The notes under the pieces were generated by a model. It had not been told where the DNA came from, searched no databases, and was given only the letters and a program-made list of their open reading frames with translations. A DNA stretch of 64,000 nt, from assembly GCF_004801305.1 (NCBI RefSeq), contig NZ_SSOD01000013.1, forward strand, positions 82,494-146,493, read 5' to 3'. The translations under genes were made by a program, and so were the position numbers. Source of the stretch: Pseudothauera rhizosphaerae. GTDB lineage: Bacteria > Pseudomonadota > Gammaproteobacteria > Burkholderiales > Rhodocyclaceae. Below are positions 8,569-17,655 of the stretch, piece by piece; the stretch's first letter is position 1, and each line of letters starts with the position of its first letter.

Positions 8569-9213
8569 ATGAAGCTCTACACCTACTTCCGCAGTTCCGC
8601 CGCCTACCGCGTGCGCATCGCGCTCAATCTCAAGGGCCTGCCCTACGACAGCGTGCCGGTGCATCTCGCGCGCGGCGGCGGCGAGCAGCGCCGGCCGGAA
8701 TACCTCGCCATCAACCCGGCCGGGCTGGTGCCCGCGCTGGAGGACGGCGGCGCGGTGCTGACCCAGTCCCTGGCCATCATCGAGTACCTGGAAGAAACCC
8801 ACCCCCAGCCCGCGCTGCTGCCCGGGGACGCCCTGACCCGCGCACGCATCCGCGCGCTGGCCCAGGCCATCGCCTGCGACATCCATCCCATCAACAACCT
8901 GCGCGTGCTGCAGTACCTGACCCGCGAGCTGGGCGCGAGCGAGGAGCAGAAGAACACCTGGTACCGCCACTGGGTGGAACGGGGCCTCGCCACCGTGGAA
9001 GCCATGCTCGCCCAGGCGCCGCGCGACGGACGCTTCTGCGTCGGCGACACGCCCACGCTGGCCGACGTGTGCCTGGTGCCCCAGGTGTTCAACGCGCGCC
9101 GCTTCGAGTGCCGTACCGACCACATCCCCACCGTGATGCGCATCGCCGGAGCCTGCGAGACGCTGGAAGCCTTCCGCCTGGCCGCTCCGACCCGCCAGCC
9201 GGATGCCGAATAA
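8569..9213 (+). CDS. Maleylacetoacetate/maleylpyruvate isomerase (zeta-class GST)
   Basis: A 214-residue glutathione S-transferase of zeta class, with the signature SSAAYRVRIALNLKGL at the N-terminus, an N-terminal thioredoxin fold (to about residue 80) and an all-helical C-terminal domain. It performs glutathione-dependent cis-trans isomerisation of maleylacetoacetate (or maleylpyruvate), feeding the hydrolase encoded just upstream. ATG 8569 gives the canonical family start; a GTG at 8554 would add five residues and cannot be excluded. Its 3' end overlaps the start of an MFS transporter remnant by 11 bp. Confidence 0.92.
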   Translation: MKLYTYFRSSAAYRVRIALNLKGLPYDSVPVHLARGGGEQRRPEYLAINPAGLVPALEDGGAVLTQSLAIIEYLEETHPQPALLPGDALTRARIRALAQAIACDIHPINNLRVLQYLTRELGASEEQKNTWYRHWVERGLATVEAMLAQAPRDGRFCVGDTPTLADVCLVPQVFNARRFECRTDHIPTVMRIAGACETLEAFRLAAPTRQPDAE

Positions 9214-9565
9214 GTCCGCGCCCGGCCTCGCCGTCGCGGCGCTGATCACCACGCTGGTCGCGCTCGGCCCCCTGTCCACCGACTTCTACCTGCCGGCGCT
9301 GCCGGCCATCGCCGCGGCGGTAGGCGCCGCGGTGGGCCATGCGCTGGGCGATTCGGCCCTGCCCATGGCGCTGGCGGTTGCCGCGTGCAGCACGGGGGTG
9401 CTGGCCGCCCACCTATTAACCCGGCAATCAAATACCGTTCGGGCTGAGCTTGTCGAAGCCCGGTTGAGACCAACGCCCTTCGACAAGCTCAGGGCGAACG
9501 GTGTTACTTATTTCATTGCCGGGTTAATAGTGTGGATCCGGCCGGCGCTCGCCAAGGCGGGCTGA
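9203..9565 (+). pseudogene. Truncated MFS transporter remnant (Bcr/CflA-like)
   Basis: ATG 9203 opens a frame whose first 36 residues (LGPLSTDFYLPALPAI) match the first helix of Bcr/CflA-type drug/aromatic transporters, which are about 400 residues long. It then jumps to a short hydrophobic segment that looks like a last helix (LPMALAVAACSTGVL). At 9413 the frame enters a palindromic element and ends at 9565. Nearly the whole transporter is missing, so this is a deletion remnant. It was presumably the uptake gene of the aromatic operon. Confidence 0.7.
9413..9530. mobile_element. MITE-like palindromic element, copy 3
   Basis: A 118-bp nested palindrome. The outer arms CTATTAACCCGGCAAT (9413-9428) and ATTGCCGGGTTAATAG (9515-9530) are perfect 16-bp inverted repeats, extended by AAATA/TATTT with one mismatch between. 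The inner part is the CCGTTCG-N3-TGAGCTTGTCGAAG repeat family seen at 4801 and 6885. No transposase is encoded. It sits inside the MFS remnant. Confidence 0.8.
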
Positions 9566-9580
9566 TCTCCCGGCGGGCGC

Positions 9581-9916
9581 TCAAACGCCCCACACCACCG
9601 GCGCGCCTTCCTTGATCGAGTATTCCAGCATCTCCAGCAGCGGCCAGGCGCGCTGGGCGAGGTTGACCGGCGCGGCCATGCCGGCGCGCCCGGCTTCGCG
9701 CGCCTCCTCCTCGTCCTCCTCACCCTGGGCGGCGGCGCGCGCCTTCTCCTGCTCGATCAGCGCACGCAGGCTGGCGACGGCAGCCGGAAGCTGTTCCACG
9801 GTGACGATGCCCTTGGCGTCGGCCGGGTCCTTGCCCATGGCCGCGATCAGCTTCTTCGCCACGTCGCCGAACATGATCACGTCGGCGGCGGCGTCGGACT
9901 TGAAAACGATCAGCAT
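9581..9916 (-). CDS. DUF1840 domain protein
   Basis: A 111-residue protein beginning MLIVFKSDAAADVIMFGDVA, the characteristic start of DUF1840 proteins. A central acidic, charged stretch (EDEEEAREAG) is followed by a C-terminal helix (RAWPLLEMLEYS). No enzymatic motif or signal peptide is visible. It is 18 bp downstream of hpt and probably co-transcribed. Function unknown. Confidence 0.85.
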   Translation of the reverse strand: MLIVFKSDAAADVIMFGDVAKKLIAAMGKDPADAKGIVTVEQLPAAVASLRALIEQEKARAAAQGEEDEEEAREAGRAGMAAPVNLAQRAWPLLEMLEYSIKEGAPVVWGV

Positions 9917-9934
9917 GCCTTTCTCCCTATCGGC

Positions 9935-10492
9935 CTACAGGCCCTTCACCGCGTAGATGGCGGGCGCGTTGCGCCAGTAGCCCTGGTAGTCCATGCCGCA
10001 GCCGAACAGGAAGCGGTCGGCGATGTCGAGCCCGGTGAAGTCGGCGCGCATGCCCGGATAGGCCTTGCGCTCGTGCTCCTTGTGCACCAGCACCGCGGTC
10101 AGCACCTCCCGCGCGCCCTCGGCGCGCAGGTGCTCGACGATGGCCGCCAGCGTATAGCCCTCGTCGAGGATGTCGTCGAGCACCAGCACGCTGCGCCCGC
10201 GCAGGTCCTGGGTGGGGCGCACGCGCCAGTCGAGCAGGGTGCCGTGGGTCGCCAGGCCGTAGCGGGTGGCATGCAGGTAGGCCACTTCCAGCGGAAACGG
10301 CAGGCGGGGCAGGAGGCGCCCGGCGAAGATCAGCCCACCGTTCATCACCACGTACACCAGTGGGTTGCTGTGCTGCAGCCGCGCCGTGACGTCCACCGCG
10401 AGGCGCGCCAGCGCGGCCTCCACCGCGGCCTCGTCGGCGAGGCAGTCGGCCTCCTCGCGGGCACGGATGATTTCCTGCAGATCGACGGCCAT
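9935..10492 (-). CDS. hpt: Hypoxanthine-guanine phosphoribosyltransferase
   Basis: A 185-residue type I phosphoribosyltransferase. The PRPP-binding loop VLVLDDILDEGYTL is present with the two consecutive Asp residues, and the flexible-loop and purine-binding parts follow (VLVHKEHERK, FLFGCGMDYQGYWRN). It salvages hypoxanthine and guanine to IMP and GMP in the cytoplasm. Length matches bacterial HGPRTs. It lies at the end of a leftward cluster of small membrane-protein genes. Confidence 0.93.
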   Translation of the reverse strand: MAVDLQEIIRAREEADCLADEAAVEAALARLAVDVTARLQHSNPLVYVVMNGGLIFAGRLLPRLPFPLEVAYLHATRYGLATHGTLLDWRVRPTQDLRGRSVLVLDDILDEGYTLAAIVEHLRAEGAREVLTAVLVHKEHERKAYPGMRADFTGLDIADRFLFGCGMDYQGYWRNAPAIYAVKGL

Positions 10493-10538
10493 CAGCCTGT
10501 CCTCGTCCTTCGAAGTGCGCCGATTCTAGCGCCGCCCG

Positions 10539-10874
10539 CTACCGGCGGGGGCGCAGACGGTCGATCAGCAGCCCCAGCACCCCGGCCACCGGCGCGGCAG
10601 GACGTGCCAGCCGCCGGTAGAGCACCCAGCCCAGCCAGGCACGCCGCGCCAGGCGCAGCACGAGGCGCGGCTTCCACGCCACCACCAGCAGCGCCGCGCC
10701 GGACAGGATGGGAGCGTGCTCGCGCGCCCAGCGCAGGTTGTCGCGCACGCCGTCGGCGACGTGGAGTACGGATTCGAAGCCTTCGAGCCGGTGCAGCATG
10801 TCCTCGCGCTGGCCTTCGGCGCGGATCTGCAGGCGCTGCTTGCGCAGCGCGAATTCCACCAGGCGTGGATTCAT
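10539..10874 (-). CDS. YqjK-like protein
   Basis: About 111 residues from ATG 10874 (NPRLVEFALRKQRLQIRAEG), a basic amphipathic start followed by one hydrophobic helix (ILSGAALLVVAW) and a basic tail. It resembles YqjK, encoded with YqjD and YqjE in enterobacteria, and the same neighbours precede it here (11278-11598 and 10885-11268). Likely a small inner-membrane protein of unknown function. The upstream in-frame ATG at 10940 would overlap the yqjE-like gene extensively and is less likely. Confidence 0.75.
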   Translation of the reverse strand: MNPRLVEFALRKQRLQIRAEGQREDMLHRLEGFESVLHVADGVRDNLRWAREHAPILSGAALLVVAWKPRLVLRLARRAWLGWVLYRRLARPAAPVAGVLGLLIDRLRPRR

Positions 10875-10884
10875 CGCCGGACGA

Positions 10885-11268
10885 TCATTCCCCGCGCCGC
10901 AGCGCGTCGCGGTCACGCGCGAGTTCGGCCAGGCTGGCACCGAACAGGCGGCTGCCGCGCTTCAGTTCCCGGGCCGCATTGCTGGCGGTGAGCAGGCCGG
11001 CGCCGATGAAGACCGCCGTGGCCAGGCCCAGCGCGAGCAGGCGATGCTCCTCCCAGTACAGCACGGTGAGGAAGAGCACCAGGAACACGACGCCGAAGCC
11101 CAGCATCAGCGCGCACAGCACCACGTTCAGGAGCAGTGCGGAGAGGCGCAGCTTTTCCTCCTGCACCTCGACCGCGAGCAACTCCAGCCGGGTCTGGGCA
11201 GTGGCCAGCCCGCTGTCGAGGAAGCCGCGCAGGCTGTCGGCCAGGCGCGGTTTCCGCGTCTCGGACAT
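10885..11268 (-). CDS. YqjE/holin-superfamily III membrane protein
   Basis: A 127-residue protein. The N-terminal amphipathic part (LADSLRGFLDSGLATAQTRL) is followed by two strongly hydrophobic helices around residues 44-70 and 77-95, the layout of the YqjE (putative actinobacterial holin-X) family. It lies between the DUF883 and YqjK-like genes with 9-10 bp gaps, so the three form a unit. Probably an inner-membrane protein linked to envelope stress; the role is unproven. Confidence 0.82.
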   Translation of the reverse strand: MSETRKPRLADSLRGFLDSGLATAQTRLELLAVEVQEEKLRLSALLLNVVLCALMLGFGVVFLVLFLTVLYWEEHRLLALGLATAVFIGAGLLTASNAARELKRGSRLFGASLAELARDRDALRRGE

Positions 11269-11277
11269 TGCTGCGCG

Positions 11278-11598
11278 TCAGCGCCGGCCGGCGAGCAGGC
11301 CGAGCAGGAAGGCGACGCCGGCGGCAACGCCCACCGACTGCCAGGGATGCGAGTGCACGTAGTCGTCGGTGGCATGGGCCACCTGGCGGGTGCGTTCGCG
11401 CACGGCCGCCTCGGCGTCCTCGATGCGCTCCTTGGCCACGGCGAGGCGGTCGGCGAGGCGCGCCCGCACGTCGGTCAGCTTTTCACCCGCCTGGCCGGCG
11501 GTGAGCTTGAGCAGTTCGTCGGCGTCGGCAACGACCGACTTCAGGTCGGCGACGAGTTTTTCCCGGGAAGCATGATTCTGTTCGGCTGCGAACGGCAT
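11278..11598 (-). CDS. DUF883 (ElaB/YqjD/YgaM) family protein
   Basis: About 106 residues from ATG 11598 (MPFAAEQNHASREKLVADL). A long helical region rich in Ala, Glu and Arg (coiled-coil-like) is followed by a C-terminal membrane segment with glycine motif (GVAAGVAFLLGLLAGRR), typical of tail-anchored ElaB/YqjD proteins. In E. coli YqjD binds ribosomes at the inner membrane in stationary phase. ATG 11739 is possible but its leader looks non-coding. Confidence 0.88.
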   Translation of the reverse strand: MPFAAEQNHASREKLVADLKSVVADADELLKLTAGQAGEKLTDVRARLADRLAVAKERIEDAEAAVRERTRQVAHATDDYVHSHPWQSVGVAAGVAFLLGLLAGRR

Positions 11599-11781
11599 GA
11601 TGGACTCCCTTCGATGATGATGCCCGGAGACCGGGCTCTGGAGACGGCGGCACGAAGCGGGAACGCGAGTGCGTCGCCCGTCCTGCGTGCCTTCTGGGAA
11701 GCTCATCGAAAGGCTATACCCCTTCTCCCGGGAAGGCAAATCGCCAACCCGTATGCATGGGGAAGCGGATTCGCAGCCGCT

Positions 11782-12573
11782 TCAGCGGCCGTCCACCTGC
11801 CAGTCGTAATCCACCGTGAGCGGCGCGTGGTCGCTGAAGCGCTGTTCCTTGTAGACGGCGGCCGTGGCCGCCCGCGTGGCGATGCCCGGCGTGGCGAGGT
11901 GGTAGTCGATGCGCCAGCCGACGTTCTTCGCCCACGCCTGGCCGCGGTTGGACCACCAGGTGTAGCTCTCGCCGGTGGCTTCGGGATGCAGGCGGCGGTA
12001 GACGTCCACCCAGTCCTGCTCGTCCAGCACGCGGGTGAGCCAGGCGCGCTCCTCGGGCAGGAAGCCGGAATTCTTCTGGTTGCTCTTCCAGTTCTTCAGG
12101 TCGATTTCCCGGTGGGCGATGTTCCAGTCGCCGCAGATCACCACTTCCCGCCCGGCGGCGCGCAGCGCGGCCAGATGGGGGAAGAAACGCTCCATGAAGC
12201 TGAACTTGGCCTGCTGGCGCTCCTCGGAACTCGATCCGGAGGGCAGGTAGAGCGAGATCACCGACAGGCCGGGATAGTCGAGCTGCAGGTAGCGGCCTTC
12301 GGCATCGATGTCGGCGATGCCCAGCCCTTCGACCACGCGTTCGGGGGCATGGCGGGTGTAGATGCCCACGCCGCTGTAGCCCTTCTTTTCCGCGTAGTGG
12401 AAATGCCCCGCATGGCCCGCCGGGGCGCGCATCGCCGCGGAAAGGTCGTCGGCCTGCGCCTTGAGTTCCTGCACGCAGACGAAGTCGGCTTCCTGCTGCG
12501 TGAGCCAGTCGAGAAAACCCTTGCTGGAGGCGGAACGGATGCCGTTGAGGTTGGCGGAGATGATGCGTAACAT
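11782..12573 (-). CDS. xthA: Exodeoxyribonuclease III
   Basis: A 263-residue AP endonuclease/3'-5' exonuclease of the exonuclease III/APE1 family. It begins [18 protein letters not shown] (catalytic Asn), with the metal-binding Glu in [10 protein letters not shown], the GDWNIAH motif and the C-terminal SDHAPL catalytic His. It repairs abasic and oxidised sites in DNA. It diverges from pyrE, and the two start regions nearly touch. Confidence 0.95.
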   Translation of the reverse strand: MLRIISANLNGIRSASSKGFLDWLTQQEADFVCVQELKAQADDLSAAMRAPAGHAGHFHYAEKKGYSGVGIYTRHAPERVVEGLGIADIDAEGRYLQLDYPGLSVISLYLPSGSSSEERQQAKFSFMERFFPHLAALRAAGREVVICGDWNIAHREIDLKNWKSNQKNSGFLPEERAWLTRVLDEQDWVDVYRRLHPEATGESYTWWSNRGQAWAKNVGWRIDYHLATPGIATRAATAAVYKEQRFSDHAPLTVDYDWQVDGR

Positions 12574-12613
12574 GGGCGAACTCTTCGAAAATCAGCACTG
12601 CGAAAGGGAATCA

Positions 12614-13261
12614 GTGGATTTTAGCCGTGAATTCATCGCGCTGGCCTGCGGCAAGGGCGTGCTCCGCTTCGGGTCCTTCGTCACCAAGGCGGGACGCAAT
12701 TCGCCCTACTTCTTCAATGCCGGCCTGTTCGACGACGGCGCCTCCTTCCGTGAACTGTGCGGCTTCTACGCGCGTGCCATCCAGGCGTCGAGCGTCAGTT
12801 TCGACATGCTTTTCGGCCCGGCCTACAAGGGCATCCCGCTGGTGGCCGGCACCGCGATCCGCCTCGCCGAGGACGGCCGCAACCTGCCCTTCGCCTTCAA
12901 CCGCAAGGAAGCCAAGGACCACGGAGAAGGCGGCACGCTGATCGGCGCGCCGCTGGCCGGCCGCGTGCTGATCCTGGACGACGTGATTTCCGCCGGCACC
13001 TCGGTGCGCGAATCGGTGGACATCATCCGCGCCGCCGGCGCCGAGCCGGCCGGCGTGGTGATCGCGCTGGACCGCATGGAACGCGGCAAGGGCGAGTTGT
13101 CCGCGGTCCAGGAAGTGCGCAACAACTTTGGCATTCCGGTGGTCGCCGTGGCCACGCTGGAAGATCTCATCGCTTATCTTGCGGACAGCCCGCAACTCGC
13201 CGCCAACCTCGATGCCGTGATGGCTTATCGTGAACGCTATGGGACTTCCACGCCGCGCTGA
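12614..13261 (+). CDS. pyrE: Orotate phosphoribosyltransferase
   Basis: 215 residues from GTG 12614. This start is preferred because AAAGGGA lies upstream and [19 protein letters not shown] aligns with the usual PyrE N-terminus; in-frame ATGs further upstream (12563, 12572) overlap the xthA start. PRPP motif [14 protein letters not shown] and the loop [13 protein letters not shown] are present. It converts orotate and PRPP to OMP in pyrimidine synthesis. Confidence 0.94.
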   Translation: MDFSREFIALACGKGVLRFGSFVTKAGRNSPYFFNAGLFDDGASFRELCGFYARAIQASSVSFDMLFGPAYKGIPLVAGTAIRLAEDGRNLPFAFNRKEAKDHGEGGTLIGAPLAGRVLILDDVISAGTSVRESVDIIRAAGAEPAGVVIALDRMERGKGELSAVQEVRNNFGIPVVAVATLEDLIAYLADSPQLAANLDAVMAYRERYGTSTPR

Positions 13262-13874
13262 ACTGCTGCTGGCCGCCGTGCTCGCCCTGCCGCTCGCCGT
13301 CCAGGCGCAAAGCGGCGGGCGCAGCAACACCTTCTATTGCTGCGACGACGACAGCGGGCGGCCGGTGTGCGGCGACACGCTGCCCGCCATCTGCTACGGC
13401 AAGGCCTACCGCGAGATCACCCCGCAAGGCACGATACGGCGCCACGTCGCCTCTCCCGAGGAACTCGCGCGCCAGAAGGCCGAGGAACGCCGGCGCGAGG
13501 CCGAAAAGGCACGCTCCCTGCGCCAGCACCGGCTCGACCAGGCGCTGCTGGAAACCTACGCCAACCTGGAAGACCTCGACACCCGGCGCGACCGCGCGGT
13601 GGGCGATCTGCAGAACAGCCTGGACACGCTGAACCTGCGCCTGGCCGAACTGGAAGCCCAGCGCAAGCGCTTCGAGGAAGAACGGGAGTTCTACCGCGAC
13701 GGCGAGGCGCCGCGCGACCTGATCAACAACCTGCGCGTCACCGAAGCCGAAATCTCCGCGCAGCGCATGGTGATCGACGCCAAGACGCGGGAGATGAACG
13801 CCGTGCAGGCCCGCTTCGACGAAGACCGGCGGCGCTACCTCGAACTGACCGTCGACGGCCAGCAGAGACGCTGA
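13239..13874 (+). CDS. Secreted coiled-coil protein, DUF4124-like
   Basis: A 211-residue protein with a signal peptide ([20 protein letters not shown]) and four cysteines in the next 40 residues ([23 protein letters not shown]). A long charged coiled coil follows (about residues 75-205; [16 protein letters not shown]). The cysteine-containing head with a 'TPQGTI' strand resembles DUF4124 periplasmic proteins, but I am not certain. It overlaps the 3' end of pyrE by 23 bp and its TGA overlaps the ATG of the next gene. Function unknown, probably periplasmic. Confidence 0.7.
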   Translation: MGLPRRAELLLAAVLALPLAVQAQSGGRSNTFYCCDDDSGRPVCGDTLPAICYGKAYREITPQGTIRRHVASPEELARQKAEERRREAEKARSLRQHRLDQALLETYANLEDLDTRRDRAVGDLQNSLDTLNLRLAELEAQRKRFEEEREFYRDGEAPRDLINNLRVTEAEISAQRMVIDAKTREMNAVQARFDEDRRRYLELTVDGQQRR

Positions 13875-15949
13875 TGGCCGGCGAGGAGCGCCGCATCGTG
13901 CGCGCTGCCTGCCCGCACGACTGCCCCGACACCTGCGCCATGGAAATCACCGTGGAAGGCGGCCGCGCGGTGAAGGTGCGCGGCGCGGCCGACATGCCCT
14001 TCACCAACGGCGCCCTGTGCACCAAGGTGGCGCACTACCTGGAGCGCGTGTATTCCGACCAGCGCCTGCTCCATCCCATGAAGCGCGTCGGGCGCAAGGG
14101 CGAAGGCCGCTTCGCGCGCATCACCTGGGACGAGGCGCTGGACACCATCGCGGAGAAATTCCGCGCCATCGCCGCCGACGACCCCCGCGCCATCCTGCCC
14201 TACTCCTATGCCGGCACCATGGGCCTAGTGCAGAGTTCCGGCATGGACCGGCGCTTCTTCCACCGCCTGGGCGCCTCCTTGCTGGACCGCACGATCTGCT
14301 CCTCGGCCGGCGGCTACGGCTGGAAAGTCACCGTCGGCACCACCGTGGGCGCGGACCCGGAAAGCGCCGCCAACGCCCGCCTGATCCTCATCTGGGGCGC
14401 CAACCCGGTGGTCTCCAACCTGCACGGCTGGCGCCACCTGATGGAAGCGAAGCGGCGCGGGGCCCGCCTGGTGTGCATCGACCCCTGGCGCACGCAGACC
14501 GCGGAGAAATGCGACCTGCACCTGGCGCCCCTGCCCAGCAGCGACGGCGCGCTGGCGCTGGCCATGATGCAGGTGCTGGTCGCCGAGAACCTCCTCGACC
14601 ACGACTACATCGCCCGCCACACCGTGGGTTTTTCCGAACTGCGCGAGCGCGTGGGCGCATTCACGCCGGAGTGGGCAGCGCCCCTCACCGGCCTCCCCGC
14701 CGACGCCATCCGCCAGCTCGCACGCGACTACGGCACGGCCGGCCAGGACAGCCTGATCCGCCTCAACTACGGCCTCAACCGCCACGCCGGCGGCGGCATG
14801 GCCGTGCGCAACATCGCCTGCCTGCCGGCGCTCACCGGCGCCTGGCGCAAGCCCGGCTGCGGCGCGCTGCTGTCCACCTCGGGCAACTTTCCGGTGGACG
14901 CGCACACCCTCGAACGCCCGGACCTCTACCCCGATCCGGTGCGCTTTCCGCCCCGCACCATCAACATGAGCACCATCGGCCGGGACCTGCTGGAAGCGGC
15001 CGATCCGCCCATCCGCGCGATCTACGTGTACAACTCCAACCCGGTCGCCGTGGCGCCGGACGGCAACCGCGTACGCGACGGCTTCGCGCGCGAGGACCTG
15101 TTCTGCGTGGTGCACGAGCTGTTCCAGACCGACACCGCCGACTACGCCGACATCCTGCTGCCAGCCACCAGCCAGCTCGAACACCACGACGTCCACACCA
15201 CCTACGGCCACGTGTACGCTGTCGCCAACCGTCCGGCGATCACCCCCCTGGGCGAAGCCAAGCCCAACAGCGAGGTGTTCCGCCTGCTCGCCCGGCGGCT
15301 GGGTTTCGCCGACGAGTCCCTGTTCGACAGCGACGAGGCGATGGCCGCCGCAGCCTTCCGCGGGAACGACCCGCGTGCCCACGGCCTCGCCCCGGCGCTG
15401 GCCGAACGCGGCTGGGCGCGCCTGAACCTGCCGCGCCCCTTCGCCCCTTTCGCCGAGGGCGGCTTCCGCACCCCGTCGGGCAAGTGCGAGTTCCATTCCC
15501 GGCGCCTCGCCGATGCGGACCTCGACCCGCTGCCGGCCTGGCATCCGCCGCGGGAATCCGCCCCCACCAACCCCGCACTGGCCGCCCGCTACCCGCTCGC
15601 GCTGATCACGCCGCCGGCGCGCCACTTCCTCAACACCAGCTTCGCCAACCTGCCACGCTTCCTCGCCGGGGAAGGCAGCCCCAAGCTGGAGATTCATCCG
15701 CAGGACGCCGCTCCACGCGCCCTGGCCGACGGCGACGAGGTACGCATCCACAACGCCCGCGGCGAGTTCCGCGCCACCGCGGTGGTCACCGACCGGGTGC
15801 GCCCGGGCGTCGTCGTCAGCCCGTCCATCTGGTGGCGCAAGCTCTCCCCGGACGGGCAGAACGCCAACGCGGTGACCAGCGACGCGCTCACGGACCTCGG
15901 GGGCGGCGCCTGTTTCTACGACTGCCTGGTGGAGGTGGCCCGCCCATGA
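13874..15949 (+). CDS. Molybdopterin-dependent oxidoreductase with N-terminal [4Fe-4S]
   Basis: A 691-residue protein of the DMSO reductase superfamily. Four N-terminal cysteines (C13, C17, C21 in CPHDCPDTC and one in GALCTK) can hold a 4Fe-4S cluster. Cofactor-binding segments follow: LIWGANPVVSNLHGW, IYVYNSNPVAVAPDGNRV, LLPATSQLEHHDVH, then the C-terminal molydopterin-dinucleotide domain (HPQDAAPRALADGDEVRIHN). There is no Tat signal, so it is probably cytoplasmic. The substrate is not evident. It is sandwiched between two translationally coupled genes. Confidence 0.88.
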   Translation: MAGEERRIVRAACPHDCPDTCAMEITVEGGRAVKVRGAADMPFTNGALCTKVAHYLERVYSDQRLLHPMKRVGRKGEGRFARITWDEALDTIAEKFRAIAADDPRAILPYSYAGTMGLVQSSGMDRRFFHRLGASLLDRTICSSAGGYGWKVTVGTTVGADPESAANARLILIWGANPVVSNLHGWRHLMEAKRRGARLVCIDPWRTQTAEKCDLHLAPLPSSDGALALAMMQVLVAENLLDHDYIARHTVGFSELRERVGAFTPEWAAPLTGLPADAIRQLARDYGTAGQDSLIRLNYGLNRHAGGGMAVRNIACLPALTGAWRKPGCGALLSTSGNFPVDAHTLERPDLYPDPVRFPPRTINMSTIGRDLLEAADPPIRAIYVYNSNPVAVAPDGNRVRDGFAREDLFCVVHELFQTDTADYADILLPATSQLEHHDVHTTYGHVYAVANRPAITPLGEAKPNSEVFRLLARRLGFADESLFDSDEAMAAAAFRGNDPRAHGLAPALAERGWARLNLPRPFAPFAEGGFRTPSGKCEFHSRRLADADLDPLPAWHPPRESAPTNPALAARYPLALITPPARHFLNTSFANLPRFLAGEGSPKLEIHPQDAAPRALADGDEVRIHNARGEFRATAVVTDRVRPGVVVSPSIWWRKLSPDGQNANAVTSDALTDLGGGACFYDCLVEVARP

Positions 15950-16728
15950 ATACGGAACAGACGCTCGATGCGGTCGCCGCGCTGGTCGGCCACGCGCAGC
16001 GCATCCTGTTCATCACCGGCGCCGGCATCTCGGCCGATTCCGGCCTGCCCACCTACCGCGGTATCGGCGGCCTCTACCACGAGCGCCTGACCACCGAGGG
16101 CCTCACCATCGAGGAAGCCCTGTCGGGCGCGATGATGACCCAGCGCCCCGACATTTGCTGGCGCTACATCGCCGAAATCGAAGCCAACTGCCGCGGCGCC
16201 CAGCCCAACGCCGCCCACCGCCTGATCGCCGCGCTGGAGCGCGAGAAACCGGCGGTGTGGGTGCTCACCCAGAACGTGGACGGCCTGCACCGCACCGCCG
16301 GTTCGCGCAAGCTGATCGAAATCCACGGCACCGTGCACCACCTGCGCTGCACCGAATGCCCCCACGAGCGCGACGTGCCCGACTTCACCGGCCTGCAGAT
16401 CCCGCCGCCCTGCCCGGTATGCGGCGGGCTGCTGCGCCCGGACGTGGTGCTGTTCGGCGAGATGCTGCCGCAAGCCGGCATCGACCGCCTGGAAGCAGTG
16501 CTGTACACAGGCGTCGACCTGGTGGTGTCCATCGGCACCACCAGCGTCTTCCCCTACATCGCCGGCCCGGTGTGGTGGGCAAGCCAGCAGAACATCCCCA
16601 CCGTCGAGATCAACCCCGGCGAAACGGAAGTCAGCCAGCTCGTGACCCACCGCCTGCGCCTGGGCGCGGCCGATGCGCTGACCGCCCTGTGGCACCGCCT
16701 GCATCCGGCGGAGCCGGCGGAGGACTGA
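15946..16728 (+). CDS. NAD-dependent protein deacylase (sirtuin, CobB/SIR2 family)
   Basis: A 260-residue sirtuin. It has the NAD-binding GAGISADSGLPTYRG, the catalytic segment TQNVDGLHR...IEIHGTVHH, the zinc knuckle pairs CTEC and CPVC, and RPDVVLFGE and SIGTTS. It removes acyl groups from protein lysines using NAD+. ATG 15946 overlaps the stop of the molybdopterin oxidoreductase gene (ATGA), which suggests tightly coupled expression; whether the oxidoreductase is a substrate is speculation. It ends 12 bp from the convergent response regulator gene. Confidence 0.93.
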   Translation: MNTEQTLDAVAALVGHAQRILFITGAGISADSGLPTYRGIGGLYHERLTTEGLTIEEALSGAMMTQRPDICWRYIAEIEANCRGAQPNAAHRLIAALEREKPAVWVLTQNVDGLHRTAGSRKLIEIHGTVHHLRCTECPHERDVPDFTGLQIPPPCPVCGGLLRPDVVLFGEMLPQAGIDRLEAVLYTGVDLVVSIGTTSVFPYIAGPVWWASQQNIPTVEINPGETEVSQLVTHRLRLGAADALTALWHRLHPAEPAED

Positions 16729-16740
16729 GCGGCCGGCGGA

Positions 16741-17655
16741 TCATTCCGCCGGATCGAGTCCGCGCGTCGCCAGTGCCGCCGCCGCGGCGCGGGTTTCGAC
16801 ACCCAGCTTCTCGAACACGTGCTCCAGATGCTTGTTCACGGTGCGCGGGCTCATGCCGAGGATTTCGCCGATGTCGCGATTGGTCTTGCCCTTGGCGATC
16901 CACGACAGCACCTCGGTTTCGCGCCGGGTCAGGGTCGCCAGCGCGAGCCGGCCGCTCGGCGAACCGCCGGGCTGGCGGGGCGACAGCAGCAGCAGGGACT
17001 CGCCGAGGCCGGCCGGGCCGAGGGGGCTGAGGTTCAGGCTGCGGCCGTCGCGCAGGGCCAGCGTCTCGCCGCCGCCCGGCAGGGAGGCAGTGCACAGGGC
17101 GAGCAGCCAGTCCGCGGGCGGATGGCCGTTCTGTTCGGCGAAGGCTTCGCCGAGCCAGCGCGCGGCCTGGGGCGACTGCCAGGCGATGCGGCCGTGGCTA
17201 TCCACCAGCACGACGCCGTGGCCGCCGATGTCCACCGCCTCGCGCGCGAGGCGGGCGATGCGGGCATTGCGCGCGTGGGTGGCGAGGCGCGCAAGCACTT
17301 CGGGGATGCGCACCGGCTTGACGACGTAGTCCACGCCGCCCGCGTCGAAGCCGGCGAGCACGTGCTCGGTCTCGGCCAGCCCGGTCATGAAGATCACCGG
17401 CACGTGGGCATAGGCGTCCACCGCCTTGATCCGCCGGCAGGTGGCGAAGCCGTCCATGCCGGGCATCGCGGCGTCGAGCAGGATGGCGTCGGGCACGCCG
17501 AGTTCGAGCAGGCGCAGGGCCCGTTCGCCGCTGTCGGCGACGAGCACGGTGTAGCCGGCCCGGTCCAGCGCCTGGACGAGAAAGTCGAGGCTGGCGGGCA
17601 TGTCGTCCACCAGCAGGACGACGCGTTCCTGGTCGGAAGGGGCGGAGAGATTCAT
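16741..17655 (-). CDS. Response regulator, receiver + LuxR-type DNA-binding domain
   Basis: A 304-residue protein with a receiver domain (phospho-acceptor D61 in AILLDAAMPGMDG, conserved Lys in YVVKPVRI), a middle PAS-like segment (VDIGGHGVVLVDSHGRIAW) and a C-terminal LuxR/FixJ helix-turn-helix (TRRETEVLSWIAKGKTNRDI). Its ATG overlaps the TGA of the sensor kinase gene. The pair is divergent from the amide/urea transporter operon. It most likely binds the TACGT-N6-ACGTA repeats upstream of that operon and of amiE (inference). Confidence 0.9.
   Translation of the reverse strand: MNLSAPSDQERVVLLVDDMPASLDFLVQALDRAGYTVLVADSGERALRLLELGVPDAILLDAAMPGMDGFATCRRIKAVDAYAHVPVIFMTGLAETEHVLAGFDAGGVDYVVKPVRIPEVLARLATHARNARIARLAREAVDIGGHGVVLVDSHGRIAWQSPQAARWLGEAFAEQNGHPPADWLLALCTASLPGGGETLALRDGRSLNLSPLGPAGLGESLLLLSPRQPGGSPSGRLALATLTRRETEVLSWIAKGKTNRDIGEILGMSPRTVNKHLEHVFEKLGVETRAAAAALATRGLDPAE

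Noticed and set aside
9413..9530. Insertion sequence
   Set aside because: Only 118 bp with no transposase frame; at most a MITE.
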